Source of the DNA: Streptomyces sp. 846.5
GTDB taxonomy: Bacteria; Actinomycetota; Actinomycetes; Streptomycetales; Streptomycetaceae
Direction: 5' to 3'
Assembly: GCF_004365705.1 (NCBI RefSeq)
Contig: NZ_SOBN01000001.1
Coordinates: forward strand, 3,024,001 to 3,088,000
DNA: 64,000 bases
A model generated the notes under the pieces. The model ran no database searches, was not told the origin of the DNA, and worked only from the letters and a program-made list of their open reading frames with translations. Position 1 is the first letter of the stretch. Every line of letters begins with the position of its first letter. The position numbers were made by a program, and so were the translations under genes. This document shows, piece by piece, positions 42,852 through 51,152 of the stretch.

Positions 42852-42870
42852 AAGCCCTGATGGCCTTCAG
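42848..42870. terminator. Hairpin after the ABC1 kinase gene
   Basis: CTGAAAGCC (42848-42856) pairs with GGCCTTCAG (42862-42870) with one A-C mismatch, loop 5 nt. It overlaps the kinase stop codon. Confidence 0.45.
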
Positions 42871-42947
42871 GCAGCCCGCAGGCTCGGAACCGCTGTGGAT
42901 TCCGGGCCTGCTCGGTAGTGATGTGGTGTGTCTCGTGGGTGCCGCTG

Positions 42948-43106
42948 TTACTGCATGACCACGGTGGCGAGCGCCTTGCGCGCCTTCAGGGTCATCCGCT
43001 CCGCGCGCCGTCTGAGCTGGACGGCGCGCACGAGTCGTTCGTGCTCGGCCTCCTGGAGGCGTTCCTGGGTATGGACACGGGCCAGGGCTTCGGGCATGAG
43101 TTGCAT
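42948..43106 (-). CDS. Small Arg-rich helical protein (52 residues)
   Basis: The ATG at 43106 has GTAGGAG about eight bases upstream, the best start in an open frame that continues upstream to 43406. The product, beginning MQLMPEALARVHTQERLQEA, is one long charged helix rich in Arg and Glu, ending ATVVMQ. No domain is recognisable. It lies 203 bases downstream of wblC on the same strand; that gap holds nothing else I can support. Possibly a nucleic-acid-binding or ribosome-associated peptide, but this is a guess. Confidence 0.55.
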   Translation of the reverse strand: MQLMPEALARVHTQERLQEAEHERLVRAVQLRRRAERMTLKARKALATVVMQ

Positions 43107-43309
43107 GTGGAGGCTCCTACTGGGAGTGGTGGCCGGGTCGGTGCCCCGCCGGGTGTCGGTGGCGGTGCTGGTGAGCTGGGACATCAGGGCCTGCTTGTCG
43201 GACGTCGGATCGATGGACGGATGGAAGGCTGCGGGCGCGGCCAGGTCGGACTTGGATGTGGCCTCCCGCACGGACCTCCGCAGAGCGTTCGCGGGGGTGT
43301 GCCGGGCGG

Positions 43310-43585
43310 TCACGCGACGACCTCGTTCTTGCGCGGACGGCCACGGGGCCGCTTCCGGGCGACGACGACGCCCTGGACGAAGAGCTCGCCGCCCCAGACG
43401 CCCCACGGCTCCCGGCGCTCGAGCGCGCCCTGGAGGCAGGCGGCCTTCACCGGACAGGTCCCGCAGAGGGTCTTGGCGTACTCGACGTCGGCGGGGGTCT
43501 CGGCGAAGAAGACCTCGGGGTCGAGGGAGTGACAGGGGATGGGGGCGCCGAGGGTGTCGGCGTCGTCGAACGCGGTGAGCTGCAT
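43310..43585 (-). CDS. wblC: WblC/WhiB7: iron-sulphur regulator of intrinsic antibiotic resistance
   Basis: 91 residues from ATG 43585, with CGGAGG eight bases upstream; a GTG at 43669 would add 28 residues and match the length of some WblC proteins. The [4Fe-4S] cysteines are Cys18, 41, 44 and 50; EPWGVWGGE is the WhiB7 signature for sigma-factor binding; the C-terminal RPRGRPRK is an AT-hook. WblC binds the housekeeping sigma factor and activates promoters with an AT-rich box next to -35, including its own. Expression is controlled by a leader attenuator (separate entries). Confidence 0.93.
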   Translation of the reverse strand: MQLTAFDDADTLGAPIPCHSLDPEVFFAETPADVEYAKTLCGTCPVKAACLQGALERREPWGVWGGELFVQGVVVARKRPRGRPRKNEVVA

Positions 43586-43691
43586 GAGTGGTACCTCCGG
43601 GGGGTGAGCCTGCTCGGTGGGTGAAGCGGAGGGGGCGTACGGGGCGGTCGGGCTGGTCACCGGTGACACGTTGTCCTCTTTCTCATTTCTC

Positions 43692-43735
43692 AAAAACAGA
43701 AGGGCCGCGGTTCCCGAGTGGGAATCCGCGGCCCT
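43692..43735 (-). terminator. Intrinsic terminator in the wblC leader (attenuator)
   Basis: On the minus strand AGGGCCGCGGATTCCC (43735-43720) pairs with GGGAACCGCGGCCCT (43715-43701) with one bulged base, loop ACTC, followed by TCTGTTTTTG with five U residues at 43696-43692. A U-tract is rare in this genome and marks a genuine Rho-independent terminator placed between the upstream ORF and wblC. Confidence 0.85.
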
Positions 43736-43790
43736 GGAAGCCGACCTGACACATGATCAGGGTCGATCTCTCCAGGGTTCAGGCCCGCGG
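43726..43790 (-). promoter_or_regulatory. Candidate antiterminator pairing in the wblC leader
   Basis: CCGCGGGCCTG (minus strand, 43790-43780), inside the end of the upstream ORF, can pair with CAGGGCCGCGG (43736-43726), the 5' arm of the terminator, at 10 of 11 positions. The two structures exclude each other. Stalled ribosomes early in the upstream ORF would leave 43780-43790 free to block termination. Confidence 0.65.
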
Positions 43791-44071
43791 TAGGCCTTGC
43801 TTGCGCTGTACTGCTGGTGGTTTCCGGCACCTGCTGCATAGACGTGGCCGAGATTGGCCGCGACTGCTGCTACGGGTGCCGACATCGGTCGCTCATCGCG
43901 CATCGTCATCCACGTCGCCAGTCCGCCTTCGACACCGGTGGTGTCGGAGCCGGCGCCGAAGCCACCAAAGCTGCCCAGGATCGGGGCAGGAATGGACAGC
44001 AGGGCGGCGGGCACGCCAAGGCAGGCGGCGGTCATGGGCCGACCAGTCAGTTTGATCAGGGTTGTCTTCAC
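43757..44071 (-). CDS. Upstream ORF (leader peptide) of wblC
   Basis: 104 codons starting at GTG 44071 with GAGGAGG (44080-44086) eight bases upstream. The product begins MKTTLIKLTGRPMTAACLGV and is otherwise featureless and Ala/Gly-rich. Its stop lies 22 bases before the terminator stem. In Streptomyces and mycobacteria whiB7/wblC is controlled by translation of an upstream ORF that decides between terminator and antiterminator; this frame is in the right place. It might instead encode an ordinary small protein. Confidence 0.65.
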   Translation of the reverse strand: MKTTLIKLTGRPMTAACLGVPAALLSIPAPILGSFGGFGAGSDTTGVEGGLATWMTMRDERPMSAPVAAVAANLGHVYAAGAGNHQQYSASKAYRGPEPWRDRP

Positions 44072-44227
44072 AATGTCCGCCTCCTCTCGGCGTGCTCGGA
44101 TCCGGGCGGGCCAGGATCCTTGATGGTCAGTTGTCTTGGTGGTGCGGTGGAACTGTGCTGCTGTGATGCGGTGTTACTGGTGGTGCCAGTGGTGCTGGTG
44201 ACGGCTTCGTTCTCAACCGTCTCCGGC

Positions 44228-44266
44228 ACGCTAGTGTGCTCCGCGCTGCGGGCGCAAACTATTTTT
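44228..44266 (-). promoter_or_regulatory. Autoregulated wblC promoter with AT-box
   Basis: On the minus strand AAAAATAGTT (44266-44257) directly abuts -35 TTGCGC (44257-44252), followed by an 18-bp spacer and -10 TAGCGT (44233-44228). An AT-rich tract touching -35 is the WhiB7/WblC target. The start point near 44221 gives a leader of about 635 nt. It overlaps the end of the uvrD2 coding region. Confidence 0.75.
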
Positions 44267-46529
44267 CCGGCGAGTTCGCTCCGGTGTCTTTCTCGTCCCA
44301 GAGGTCCGGAATGTCGTCCGATTCGTCTGGTTCTTCCGGCGGCCCCTCAGCAGGCACGGAGGCGTCCGGAGACTCCCCGCGACACAACGACAGCACGGCC
44401 GCACCGTACTTGTCCAGCTTCGCCCGGCCCACTCCTGCGATTCCGGCCAGTTCGGCGACCGATCCGGGGGCGTCCTCGGCGATCGCGATCAGCGTCGCGT
44501 CGGTGAAGACGCAGTAGGCCGGGAGGCTCTGGGTCCTGGCCTGCTCGCCGCGCCAGTCGCGGAGCCGCTCGTACAGGCCCTCGTCCAGCTCGGACGGGCA
44601 GCCCTCGCAGCGGCGGAGTTTGCGCTCCACCGCCTCGGTGAGGACCCGGCCGCAGACCCGGCACTTCAGCGGGGCCCTGCTCCTGCGGACCGCGGCGGCG
44701 CCCTCGCCCGCCGTGGCCGGCCCGCGGCCGGCACCGCGGACGCCCCGCGCCGGGGTGCCGGGGCGCAGCCCGTCCAGGAAGCGGGACGGCAGGCGGCTGG
44801 CCCGGCCGCCGGGCGAGCGGGACAGCGCCCAGGACAGGCCGAGGTGCGCCCGGGCCCGGGTCACCCCGACGTAGAGCAGCCTGCGCTCCTCCTCGATCTG
44901 CTCGTCGGTCTTGGCGTAGGTGATCGGCAGCATGCCCTCGGTGAGCCCGACCAGGAACACCGCGTCCCACTCCAGGCCCTTGGCGGAGTGCAGCGAGGCG
45001 AGGGTGACCCCCTCGACGGCCGGGGCGTGCTGGGCGGCGGCCCGGGCGTCGAGCTCGGTGACATAGGCCGACAGGTCGGCCGGCAGCCCGACGGCCCGCT
45101 GCGCCGCCTCGAACTCCTCGCCGAGCCGGACCAGCGCGGCCAGCGACTCCCAGCGCTCGCGGACCGCTCCCGACCCGGTCGGCGGCTGCGAGCTGAAGCC
45201 CCGGGTGGAGAGCACGGCACGGACCTGCTCGGCCAGGCTCTCCGGGGCACCGTCGAGCAGCGGGTCGCTGCTGCCCCGGGCCGCGCCGCGGAGCAGCATC
45301 CCGGCCTCGCGGATCTCCGCGCGCTCGAAGAAGCGCTCTGCCCCGCGCAGCTGGTACGCGATGCCGAGGTCGGCGAGGGCCTGCTCGTAGACCGCGGACT
45401 GGCCGTTGATGCGGAACAGCACCGCGATCTCGCTGGCCCGCACCCCGGCGGCGAGCAGCGCCTGGACCTTCCTGGCGGTGCCCTCCGCCTCGGCGGGCTC
45501 GTCCTGGTACTCGGTGTACACGGGGTCCGGGCCGGGCTCGCGCTGCGAGACCAGCTCCAGCCGGCCGGCCGCGGCCCGGCCCCTGGCCTGGGCGAGCAGT
45601 CCGTTGGCGAGGTGCACCACCTGCGGGGTGGAGCGGTAGTCGCGGACCAGCTTCACCACCGTGGCGTCGGGGTGCTTCTCCCGGAAGCCGAGCAGGTAGG
45701 CGGGGGTCGCGCCGGTGAAGGAGTAGATCGTCTGGCTGGCGTCGCCGACCACGCAGAGGCTGGAGCGCGGGCCGAGCCAGAGGTCCAGCAGCCGCTGCTG
45801 GAGCGGCGAGACGTCCTGGTACTCGTCCACCACGAAGTGCTGGTACTGGGCCCTGACCTGCTCGGCGACCTCGGCCCGGTCCTCCAGCACGCCGACGGCG
45901 AGCAGCAGCACGTCCTCGAAGTCGATGACGCCGCGGTCCCGCTTGAGCTCCTCGTAGACCTTGTAGACCTGGCGGATCTCGGCCGGGTCCCGCGGGGCTT
46001 CCCGACCGGCCTTGCGGGCCGCGGCCGGATAGTCCTCGGGCACGGTCTGGGTGACCTTGGCCCACTCGATCTCGCTGGTCAGATCCCGCAGTTCGGTGCG
46101 CTCCAGCCGGAGCCGGCAGCGCGCCGCGGCCTCGGCGACCAGCTGGACCTTGCGCTCCAGCAGCCTCGGCAGCTCCCCGCCGACCACCCGCGGCCAGAAG
46201 TACTGGAGCTGGCGCAGCGCGGCCGAGTGGAAGGTCCTGGCCTGGACCCCCTCGGCGCCCAGCTCGCGCAGCCGCCCGCGCATCTCCCCGGCCGCGCGCG
46301 CGGTGAAGGTGACCGCCAGCACCCGCTGGGGCTGCATCACCCCGCTGCGGACGCCGTAGGCGATGCGGTGGGTGATCGCCCGGGTCTTCCCCGTCCCGGC
46401 GCCCGCGAGGACGCACACGGGACCGCTGAGGGCGGTGGCGACGGCACGCTGCTCGGGGTCGAGCCCGGCGAGCACGGCGTCGGCGTCCTGCGGGGGGAAG
46501 GGCTGCGCGCCCGTGAGCTGAACCTGCAT
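44259..46529 (-). CDS. uvrD2: UvrD2-type ATP-dependent DNA helicase with HRDC domain
   Basis: 756 residues of a superfamily 1A helicase: Walker A AGAGTGKTRA near residue 43, QDVSPLQQ-containing motif II VDEYQD, GDASQTIYSF (III), LHSAKGLEWD (V) and YVGVTRAR (VI). A tetracysteine zinc motif (CRVC...CEGC) and a C-terminal HRDC domain (about residues 650-725) identify the actinobacterial UvrD2 form. It unwinds DNA 3' to 5' in repair and replication. The same wblC-uvrD2-mrx1 order exists in Mycobacterium. Confidence 0.92.
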   Translation of the reverse strand: MQVQLTGAQPFPPQDADAVLAGLDPEQRAVATALSGPVCVLAGAGTGKTRAITHRIAYGVRSGVMQPQRVLAVTFTARAAGEMRGRLRELGAEGVQARTFHSAALRQLQYFWPRVVGGELPRLLERKVQLVAEAAARCRLRLERTELRDLTSEIEWAKVTQTVPEDYPAAARKAGREAPRDPAEIRQVYKVYEELKRDRGVIDFEDVLLLAVGVLEDRAEVAEQVRAQYQHFVVDEYQDVSPLQQRLLDLWLGPRSSLCVVGDASQTIYSFTGATPAYLLGFREKHPDATVVKLVRDYRSTPQVVHLANGLLAQARGRAAAGRLELVSQREPGPDPVYTEYQDEPAEAEGTARKVQALLAAGVRASEIAVLFRINGQSAVYEQALADLGIAYQLRGAERFFERAEIREAGMLLRGAARGSSDPLLDGAPESLAEQVRAVLSTRGFSSQPPTGSGAVRERWESLAALVRLGEEFEAAQRAVGLPADLSAYVTELDARAAAQHAPAVEGVTLASLHSAKGLEWDAVFLVGLTEGMLPITYAKTDEQIEEERRLLYVGVTRARAHLGLSWALSRSPGGRASRLPSRFLDGLRPGTPARGVRGAGRGPATAGEGAAAVRRSRAPLKCRVCGRVLTEAVERKLRRCEGCPSELDEGLYERLRDWRGEQARTQSLPAYCVFTDATLIAIAEDAPGSVAELAGIAGVGRAKLDKYGAAVLSLCRGESPDASVPAEGPPEEPDESDDIPDLWDEKDTGANSPEK

Positions 46530-46601
46530 GCGCCCATCCTCTCAAGTCCGGCCGACAGCCCCCGCCACGTTGTCCACAGGCCCGGTGTGTAGATAGGAAC
46601 T

Positions 46602-46627
46602 GGAATGTTCCGCCCGCCGCGCGCGTT
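46602..46627 (+). promoter_or_regulatory. Sigma-R promoter of mrx1
   Basis: GGAAT (46602-46606) and GTT (46625-46627) are separated by exactly 18 bases, the sigma-R consensus. It lies 57 bases upstream of the mycoredoxin start. The sequence GGAAC-N6-GTTCC around it is also an inverted repeat. Confidence 0.8.
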
Positions 46628-46683
46628 GAACGAGCGTTTGCCGAGCCGATGACGGCCGACCCAAAGACGAAGGAGCGACCTCG

Positions 46684-46926
46684 ATGTCCGCCACGATCAC
46701 CATGTACAGCACCACCTGGTGCGGTTACTGCCGTCGGCTGAAGACCCAGCTCGACCGCGAGGGCATCGGCTACACCGAGGTCAACATCGAGCACGACCCG
46801 GCGTCGGCGGCCTTCGTCGAGAAGGTCAACGACGGCAACCAGACCGTGCCGACCGTACTCTTCCCGGACGGCTCCGCGCTGACCAACCCCTCGCTGGCCC
46901 AGGTCAAGGCCAAGCTCGCGGCCTGA
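46684..46926 (+). CDS. mrx1: Mycoredoxin (glutaredoxin-like)
   Basis: 80 residues; ATG at 46684 after AAGGAGC. The active site is CGYC (WCGYCRRLK) in the first helix, with TVPTV as the cis-Pro loop, typical of mycoredoxin-1. It reduces mixed disulphides between proteins and mycothiol, the low-molecular-weight thiol of actinomycetes. A clear sigma-R promoter upstream ties it to the sigR-rsrA system 25 kb away. It is divergent from uvrD2. Confidence 0.93.
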   Translation: MSATITMYSTTWCGYCRRLKTQLDREGIGYTEVNIEHDPASAAFVEKVNDGNQTVPTVLFPDGSALTNPSLAQVKAKLAA

Positions 46927-46938
46927 CGCCGCGTCAAC

Positions 46939-46992
46939 GCAGTGAACAGCCCCGCCGCGTGAATCCGCGTCCACGGCGGGGCTGTTCGCTGC
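46939..46992. terminator. Strong bidirectional terminator
   Basis: A 19-bp stem with one G-U: 46939-46957 (core GAACAGCCCCGCCG) pairs with 46974-46992, loop 16 nt. It ends transcription of mrx1 and, from the other side, of the GntR gene. Confidence 0.8.
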
Positions 46993-47017
46993 CCTGCGAC
47001 CGGGCCCTGCGCCTCGT

Positions 47018-47803
47018 CTACTCGCCCGCGCGCCGTCCGAGCGAGTAGACGAGCCGGTTGCGGTCGGCGCAGTAGCGGGTCTCGGTCACCCGGATCGGGC
47101 CGGCCTCGGTGAAGCCGGTGCGCAGCTGCACCAGCAGCGGGACGCCGGGTCCCGCCTGGAACCACTGCGCCTCCTCGGGGTTGGGCATCCGCGCGGCCAG
47201 CTCGTCCACGCAGCCGATCTCCACATGCCCCGCCGACCCCAGCGCGACCTCGTCCCCGCCCTCGACCGGGTCCGGGTCCATCAGCGCGGTGCTGGCGGCC
47301 AGGGCGACCGGGTAGTGGCTCTCCTCGATGGACCAGGGCTCGCCGTCCATGTGCCGCAGCACCCGCCGCAGAACCACGGCCTCACCGGCCTTGATCCGCA
47401 GCCGGTCGGTGATGTCAGTGGTCGCTCGTACGATCAGCATCTGGAAGTCGGCCGTCAGTTTCCGACCGGCCCGATCCGCCTCCTGCGCATACGACTGCGA
47501 GGGCGGAGTGAGCGGAGTTTCGAGCGCCGGATCGGCCGGGGCCCGATATGCGTGGTGATCCAGTACCGGATGGTCCTTCAGATAGGTGCCTTTTCCCTGC
47601 ACCCGGACCAGTAGCCCCTCATTGACCAGCACATCAACTGCTAGTCGGACAGTATTACGAGCTACCCCGTATTGATTTTCCAGCTCGCTTTCCACCGGCA
47701 GCGGCTCCCCGCCCTGCCACTCGCCGGTCATGATCCGGCGACGCAGATCCGCAGCCAGACGCTGGTATTTGGGGGCCTGTCCCGGGCCACGAGAAATGTT
47801 CAC
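47018..47803 (-). CDS. GntR/HutC-family transcriptional regulator
   Basis: 261 residues: GntR winged helix (about 10-78, PKYQRLAADLRRRI and RNTVRLAVDVLVNEGLLV) plus UTRA effector domain. The GTG at 47803 has no ribosome site; a TACATT hexamer (minus strand, 47815-47810) lies six bases upstream, so the mRNA is probably leaderless. The effector is unknown. It is divergent from the RsbW-like gene. It is not a close copy of the DasR-type protein at 6211. Confidence 0.85.
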   Translation of the reverse strand: MNISRGPGQAPKYQRLAADLRRRIMTGEWQGGEPLPVESELENQYGVARNTVRLAVDVLVNEGLLVRVQGKGTYLKDHPVLDHHAYRAPADPALETPLTPPSQSYAQEADRAGRKLTADFQMLIVRATTDITDRLRIKAGEAVVLRRVLRHMDGEPWSIEESHYPVALAASTALMDPDPVEGGDEVALGSAGHVEIGCVDELAARMPNPEEAQWFQAGPGVPLLVQLRTGFTEAGPIRVTETRYCADRNRLVYSLGRRAGE

Positions 47804-47980
47804 TCAGCGAATGTAGCCATTTGGCTTGCGCGACATCCGAGAAACCAGCCAACATAAGTCAAGATTGGCGTAATACCACTCCATCCAACCACTTGCGTGC
47901 TATCCCTATCCATGCCCCGAATGCAGCAATCCGGGGCAGCCCCCAGCCATCAGTCACCTCGCACGGCCGGAGCAGCCACG

Positions 47981-48520
47981 ATGACCAACCGGAGAGCCTG
48001 GGCCGCGATCGCCTCCTTCCCTCCGCACCCGCAGAACGTCGGCCACGCCCGGCGGATCACCAGGACCGCACTGGCGGCCTGGGACGCGCACGACCTCGTC
48101 GACAGCGCGGAGACGGTGGTCTCCGAGCTGGTCACCAACGCCCTGCAGTACGGGCGCGGCCCGGTCGACCTGACCCTGGCGCTGACCGGTCGGCATCTGC
48201 GGATCGCCGTCACCGACGAGGGGACGTCCCTGCCGGTGCCCAGGGAGGCCGCCGAGGACGCCCAGAGCGGCCGCGGACTGTCCATCGTCGGGATGCTCGT
48301 CGAGAGCTGGGAGGTGGTGGTCCGGCTCACCGGGAAGACGGTGACCTGCGTCCTCGCCGTCCAGCCGACCGACCTGGAGCCGGACCTGAAGCCGGACCCG
48401 GAGCCGGACCTTGAGCCGGACCTTGAGCTGGAGCCGGGGCCGGACCTCGAACCCGAACCCGCCGCCGTCGGCGGAACGCGGCAGCGCCGTGTCCGCCCTT
48501 CGGGTGAACACGGCGCCTGA
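47981..48520 (+). CDS. RsbW-like histidine-kinase-type ATPase with acidic repeat tail
   Basis: 179 residues; ATG at 47981 with GGAG nine bases upstream. The GHKL ATP-binding domain (about residues 10-125) has the N-box ETVVSELVTNALQYG, the G1 box VTDEG and the G2 region SGRGLSIVGML. Such proteins are anti-sigma kinases or regulators in Streptomyces. Residues about 125-165 are a Glu/Pro/Asp-Leu repeat (EPDLKPDPEPDLEPDLELEP) encoded by repeated GAGCCGGACCT-type units, which may vary in length. No partner antagonist or sigma gene is adjacent. Confidence 0.78.
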   Translation: MTNRRAWAAIASFPPHPQNVGHARRITRTALAAWDAHDLVDSAETVVSELVTNALQYGRGPVDLTLALTGRHLRIAVTDEGTSLPVPREAAEDAQSGRGLSIVGMLVESWEVVVRLTGKTVTCVLAVQPTDLEPDLKPDPEPDLEPDLELEPGPDLEPEPAAVGGTRQRRVRPSGEHGA

Positions 48521-48526
48521 AGCACA

Positions 48527-48546
48527 CCGGGGGCGTGCGCCCCCGG
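48527..48546. terminator. Terminator hairpin between convergent genes
   Basis: CCGGGGGC (48527-48534) pairs perfectly with GCCCCCGG (48539-48546), loop GTGC. It lies seven bases after the ATPase stop and before the end of nudC. Confidence 0.65.
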
Positions 48547-48580
48547 CCTTCACTCCCTCACGTCCCTCACACGCGGACCG

Positions 48581-49564
48581 CTACCAGCGGGCGGACTCCG
48601 GCAGGGGACCGCCGTACCAGAGCTCCACCAGGCGTCGGGCGATGGAGATCCCGGAGGGCGGCAGCACGGTGCCGTCCTCCATCCCCGCCCTGAGCTCCTC
48701 CCGGCTGAACCAGCGGGCCTCGGAGAGCTCCTCGCCGTCGACGGTGATCTCGGTGCCGCCGTCGCTGTCGTCGGCGCGCCCCAGGAAGCCCAGCATCAGG
48801 CTGGACGGGAACGGCCAGGGCTGGCTGGCCACATAGCTCACCGAGTCGGGGTCCACCCGGACCCCGGCCTCCTCGGCGACCTCGCGGGCGACCGCCTGCT
48901 CCAGCGACTCCCCCGGCTCCACGAAGCCGGCCAGGGTCGAGTACCGCCCCTCCGGCCACAGCGCCTGACGGCCCAGCAGCGCCCGGTCCTGCCCGTCCGT
49001 GATCATCATGATCACCGCCGGGTCGGTGCGCGGGTAGTGCTCGTGCGCGCAGGAGGTGCAGCGCCGCACATGTCCGGCCAGCGCCGGGACGGTGGGATGC
49101 CCGCAGCGTGAGCAGAAGCGGTGCGAGCGGTGCCAGTTCTCCAGCGCCACCGCGTGCACCAGCAGCCCCGCGTCCCGGTCCGCCAGCAGCGCGCCGACCT
49201 CGCGCAGGCCCGCCGTGCGGGCGTCGCCGTCCAGCCGCCCGGGCAGGGTGCCGCCGGTGAGCGCGACCGCGAAGTAGGCCACCTGCTCCCCGTCGACGCC
49301 CAGGAAGTAGCGCTCGCCGCCCTCGGGCGCCTCGAAGCTGGGCAGCAGGACCAGTTCGGTGCCCTGCTCGGTGTCCATCACGAACGCCTGGCCCTCGGCG
49401 ACCGCGAGCACCCGGGTGTCCGGGTGGCTCCAGGCCGCCGCCAGCCAGGGTTCGTCCTGGCGGTGCTCGGCGGCCCGATCGACCCCGGCCCTGGACAGCG
49501 CCAGCGGCGGATACCCGTCCAGCCGTCCCTGCTGCTCCGTTCCCGCCTGTTCCTGCACAGTCAC
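48581..49564 (-). CDS. nudC: NudC: NADH pyrophosphatase / NAD-decapping Nudix hydrolase
   Basis: 327 residues from GTG 49564; an ATG at 49600 and a GTG at 49558 are alternatives. The zinc ribbon reads CSRCGHPT...CTSC, the Nudix box includes GFVEPGE and REVAEEAG, and SQPWPFPSS is the diagnostic NudC motif. It cleaves NADH and removes NAD caps from RNA. The gene lies between the mycoredoxin and adnAB region, as in mycobacteria. Confidence 0.9.
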   Translation of the reverse strand: MTVQEQAGTEQQGRLDGYPPLALSRAGVDRAAEHRQDEPWLAAAWSHPDTRVLAVAEGQAFVMDTEQGTELVLLPSFEAPEGGERYFLGVDGEQVAYFAVALTGGTLPGRLDGDARTAGLREVGALLADRDAGLLVHAVALENWHRSHRFCSRCGHPTVPALAGHVRRCTSCAHEHYPRTDPAVIMMITDGQDRALLGRQALWPEGRYSTLAGFVEPGESLEQAVAREVAEEAGVRVDPDSVSYVASQPWPFPSSLMLGFLGRADDSDGGTEITVDGEELSEARWFSREELRAGMEDGTVLPPSGISIARRLVELWYGGPLPESARW

Positions 49565-49641
49565 GTGGTACCCATCTCCCCGATCATCACTGCTCACCAT
49601 GGTGTGCCAATCACCGCGACTTATTCCGCCGGCGGTACAAG

Positions 49642-51057
49642 TCAGGAGGTCCCGGCCGCGTTCCAGTGCTCCGCCAGGTCGCCCCAGAGGTAGGCCGAGG
49701 TCTCCACGCCCTTGGCGAGGAGGTCGAGCTCGACCTTCTCGTTGACCGAGTGCCAGCCGTCCGAGGGGACCGAGATCCCGAGGAACAGCACCGGTGCGCC
49801 GAGCACGTCCTGCAAATCGGCCGCAGGTCCGGACCCACCCTCACGGGTGAACCTGATCTTCTGTTCGAATGCACGCCCCATGGATCGGACCACCGACTGC
49901 AGCGCCGGGTGGTCCAGCGGCGTCAGGCAGGGGCGGGTGGCCCCGGTGAAGGTGATCGAGTGCCGGATGCCGGCCGGCAGCCGGTCGGCCACCCAGTCGG
50001 CCACGGACTGCCGCACCTTCTCCACGTCCTGCCCGGCGACCAGCCGGAAGGACAGCTTGAGGTGCGCCTCGGCCGGGACGATGGTCTTGCCGCCGGGGCC
50101 GGTGTAGCCGCCGTAGACCCCGTTGACCTCGGCGGTCGGCCGGGCCCAGATCCGCTCCAGGGTGCTGAACCCCTTCTCCCCCAGGGTGGCCTCGGACTTG
50201 GCCACGCCCAGCCACTCCGGCTCGTCGAACGGGAGCTCGGCGAAGAGCTCGCGCTCCGCCGGGGTCAGCTCGACCACGCCGTCGTAGAAGCCGGGGACGG
50301 CCACCCGTCGGTCCTCGTCGTGCAGCCCCGCGACCAGCCGTGCGGCCTCGGTCGCCGGGTTGGGCACGGCGCCGCCGAAGGAACCCGAGTGGATGTCCTG
50401 GGCCGGGCCGAAGAGGTCGATCTGCAGCTCCACCATCCCGCGCATGCCGGTGCAGACGGTCGGGGTGGTCTCGGCCCACATCCCGGTGTCGGAGATCATC
50501 ACGACGTCCGCCGCGAGGCGGTCGGCGTGCGCCCGGATCAGCGCGCCGAAGTGCGGCGAGCCCGATTCCTCCTCGCCCTCGACCAGCAGCTTGAGGTTGA
50601 CCGCGGGGGCGGTGCGGCCGGTCACCGCCAGGTGCGCCCGCACCCCCAGGGTGTGGAAGAAGACCTGGCCCTTGTCGTCGGCGGCGCCGCGGGCGAACAT
50701 CCGTCCGTCCTTGACCACGGGCTCGAACGGGTCGGTCGCCCAGCCGTCCTCGCGGGCGGCCGGCTGCACGTCGTGGTGCCCGTAGACCAGCACGGTCGGC
50801 GCGTCGGGGTCGCCCGAGGGCCACTCGGCGAAGACGGCCGGCAGACCGCCGTCCTCGGTCTCCCAGACCTCCGCCACCGGGAAGCCGGTCTCCCTGAGCT
50901 TCCCGGCCAGCCACTCGGCCGACTGCCGGACCGAGGCGGCCCGGCCGGGGTCCGCGGAGACGGAGGGGATGCGCAGCCAGGCCGCGAGGTCGTCGAGGAA
51001 GGCGCTGCGGTGCTCGGCGATGAACTCGCGGACCGCGCTGTCCGGGAAAGTCGTCAT
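49642..51057 (-). CDS. M20-family dipeptidase
   Basis: 471 residues. Metal-binding motifs of the two-zinc M20 fold are complete: VYGHHDVQP (about residues 91-99), GAADDKGQ (about 124-131) and EGEEESGSP; the lid domain follows. No signal peptide, so it is cytoplasmic. Family members hydrolyse dipeptides or related amides; the specific substrate is unknown. Upstream gene order suggests a separate transcript. Confidence 0.87.
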   Translation of the reverse strand: MTTFPDSAVREFIAEHRSAFLDDLAAWLRIPSVSADPGRAASVRQSAEWLAGKLRETGFPVAEVWETEDGGLPAVFAEWPSGDPDAPTVLVYGHHDVQPAAREDGWATDPFEPVVKDGRMFARGAADDKGQVFFHTLGVRAHLAVTGRTAPAVNLKLLVEGEEESGSPHFGALIRAHADRLAADVVMISDTGMWAETTPTVCTGMRGMVELQIDLFGPAQDIHSGSFGGAVPNPATEAARLVAGLHDEDRRVAVPGFYDGVVELTPAERELFAELPFDEPEWLGVAKSEATLGEKGFSTLERIWARPTAEVNGVYGGYTGPGGKTIVPAEAHLKLSFRLVAGQDVEKVRQSVADWVADRLPAGIRHSITFTGATRPCLTPLDHPALQSVVRSMGRAFEQKIRFTREGGSGPAADLQDVLGAPVLFLGISVPSDGWHSVNEKVELDLLAKGVETSAYLWGDLAEHWNAAGTS

Positions 51058-51152
51058 GGGACGACTCTAGTTCGATCTCCGACCTGGCCCTTCATCGCGC
51101 CGTCCGACCGTGGCCACCGTCACGTCCGGCGGTGGCGCTAGGTTCTATAGGC

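Noticed and set aside
43107-43406. Longer version of the 52-residue gene starting at 43406
   Set aside because: It would overlap the 3' end of wblC and has no ribosome site; the internal ATG at 43106 is far better supported.
46530-46683. LexA/SOS box between uvrD2 and mrx1
   Set aside because: The GGAAC-N6-GTTCC inverted repeat here fits the sigma-R promoter and does not match an actinobacterial LexA box.
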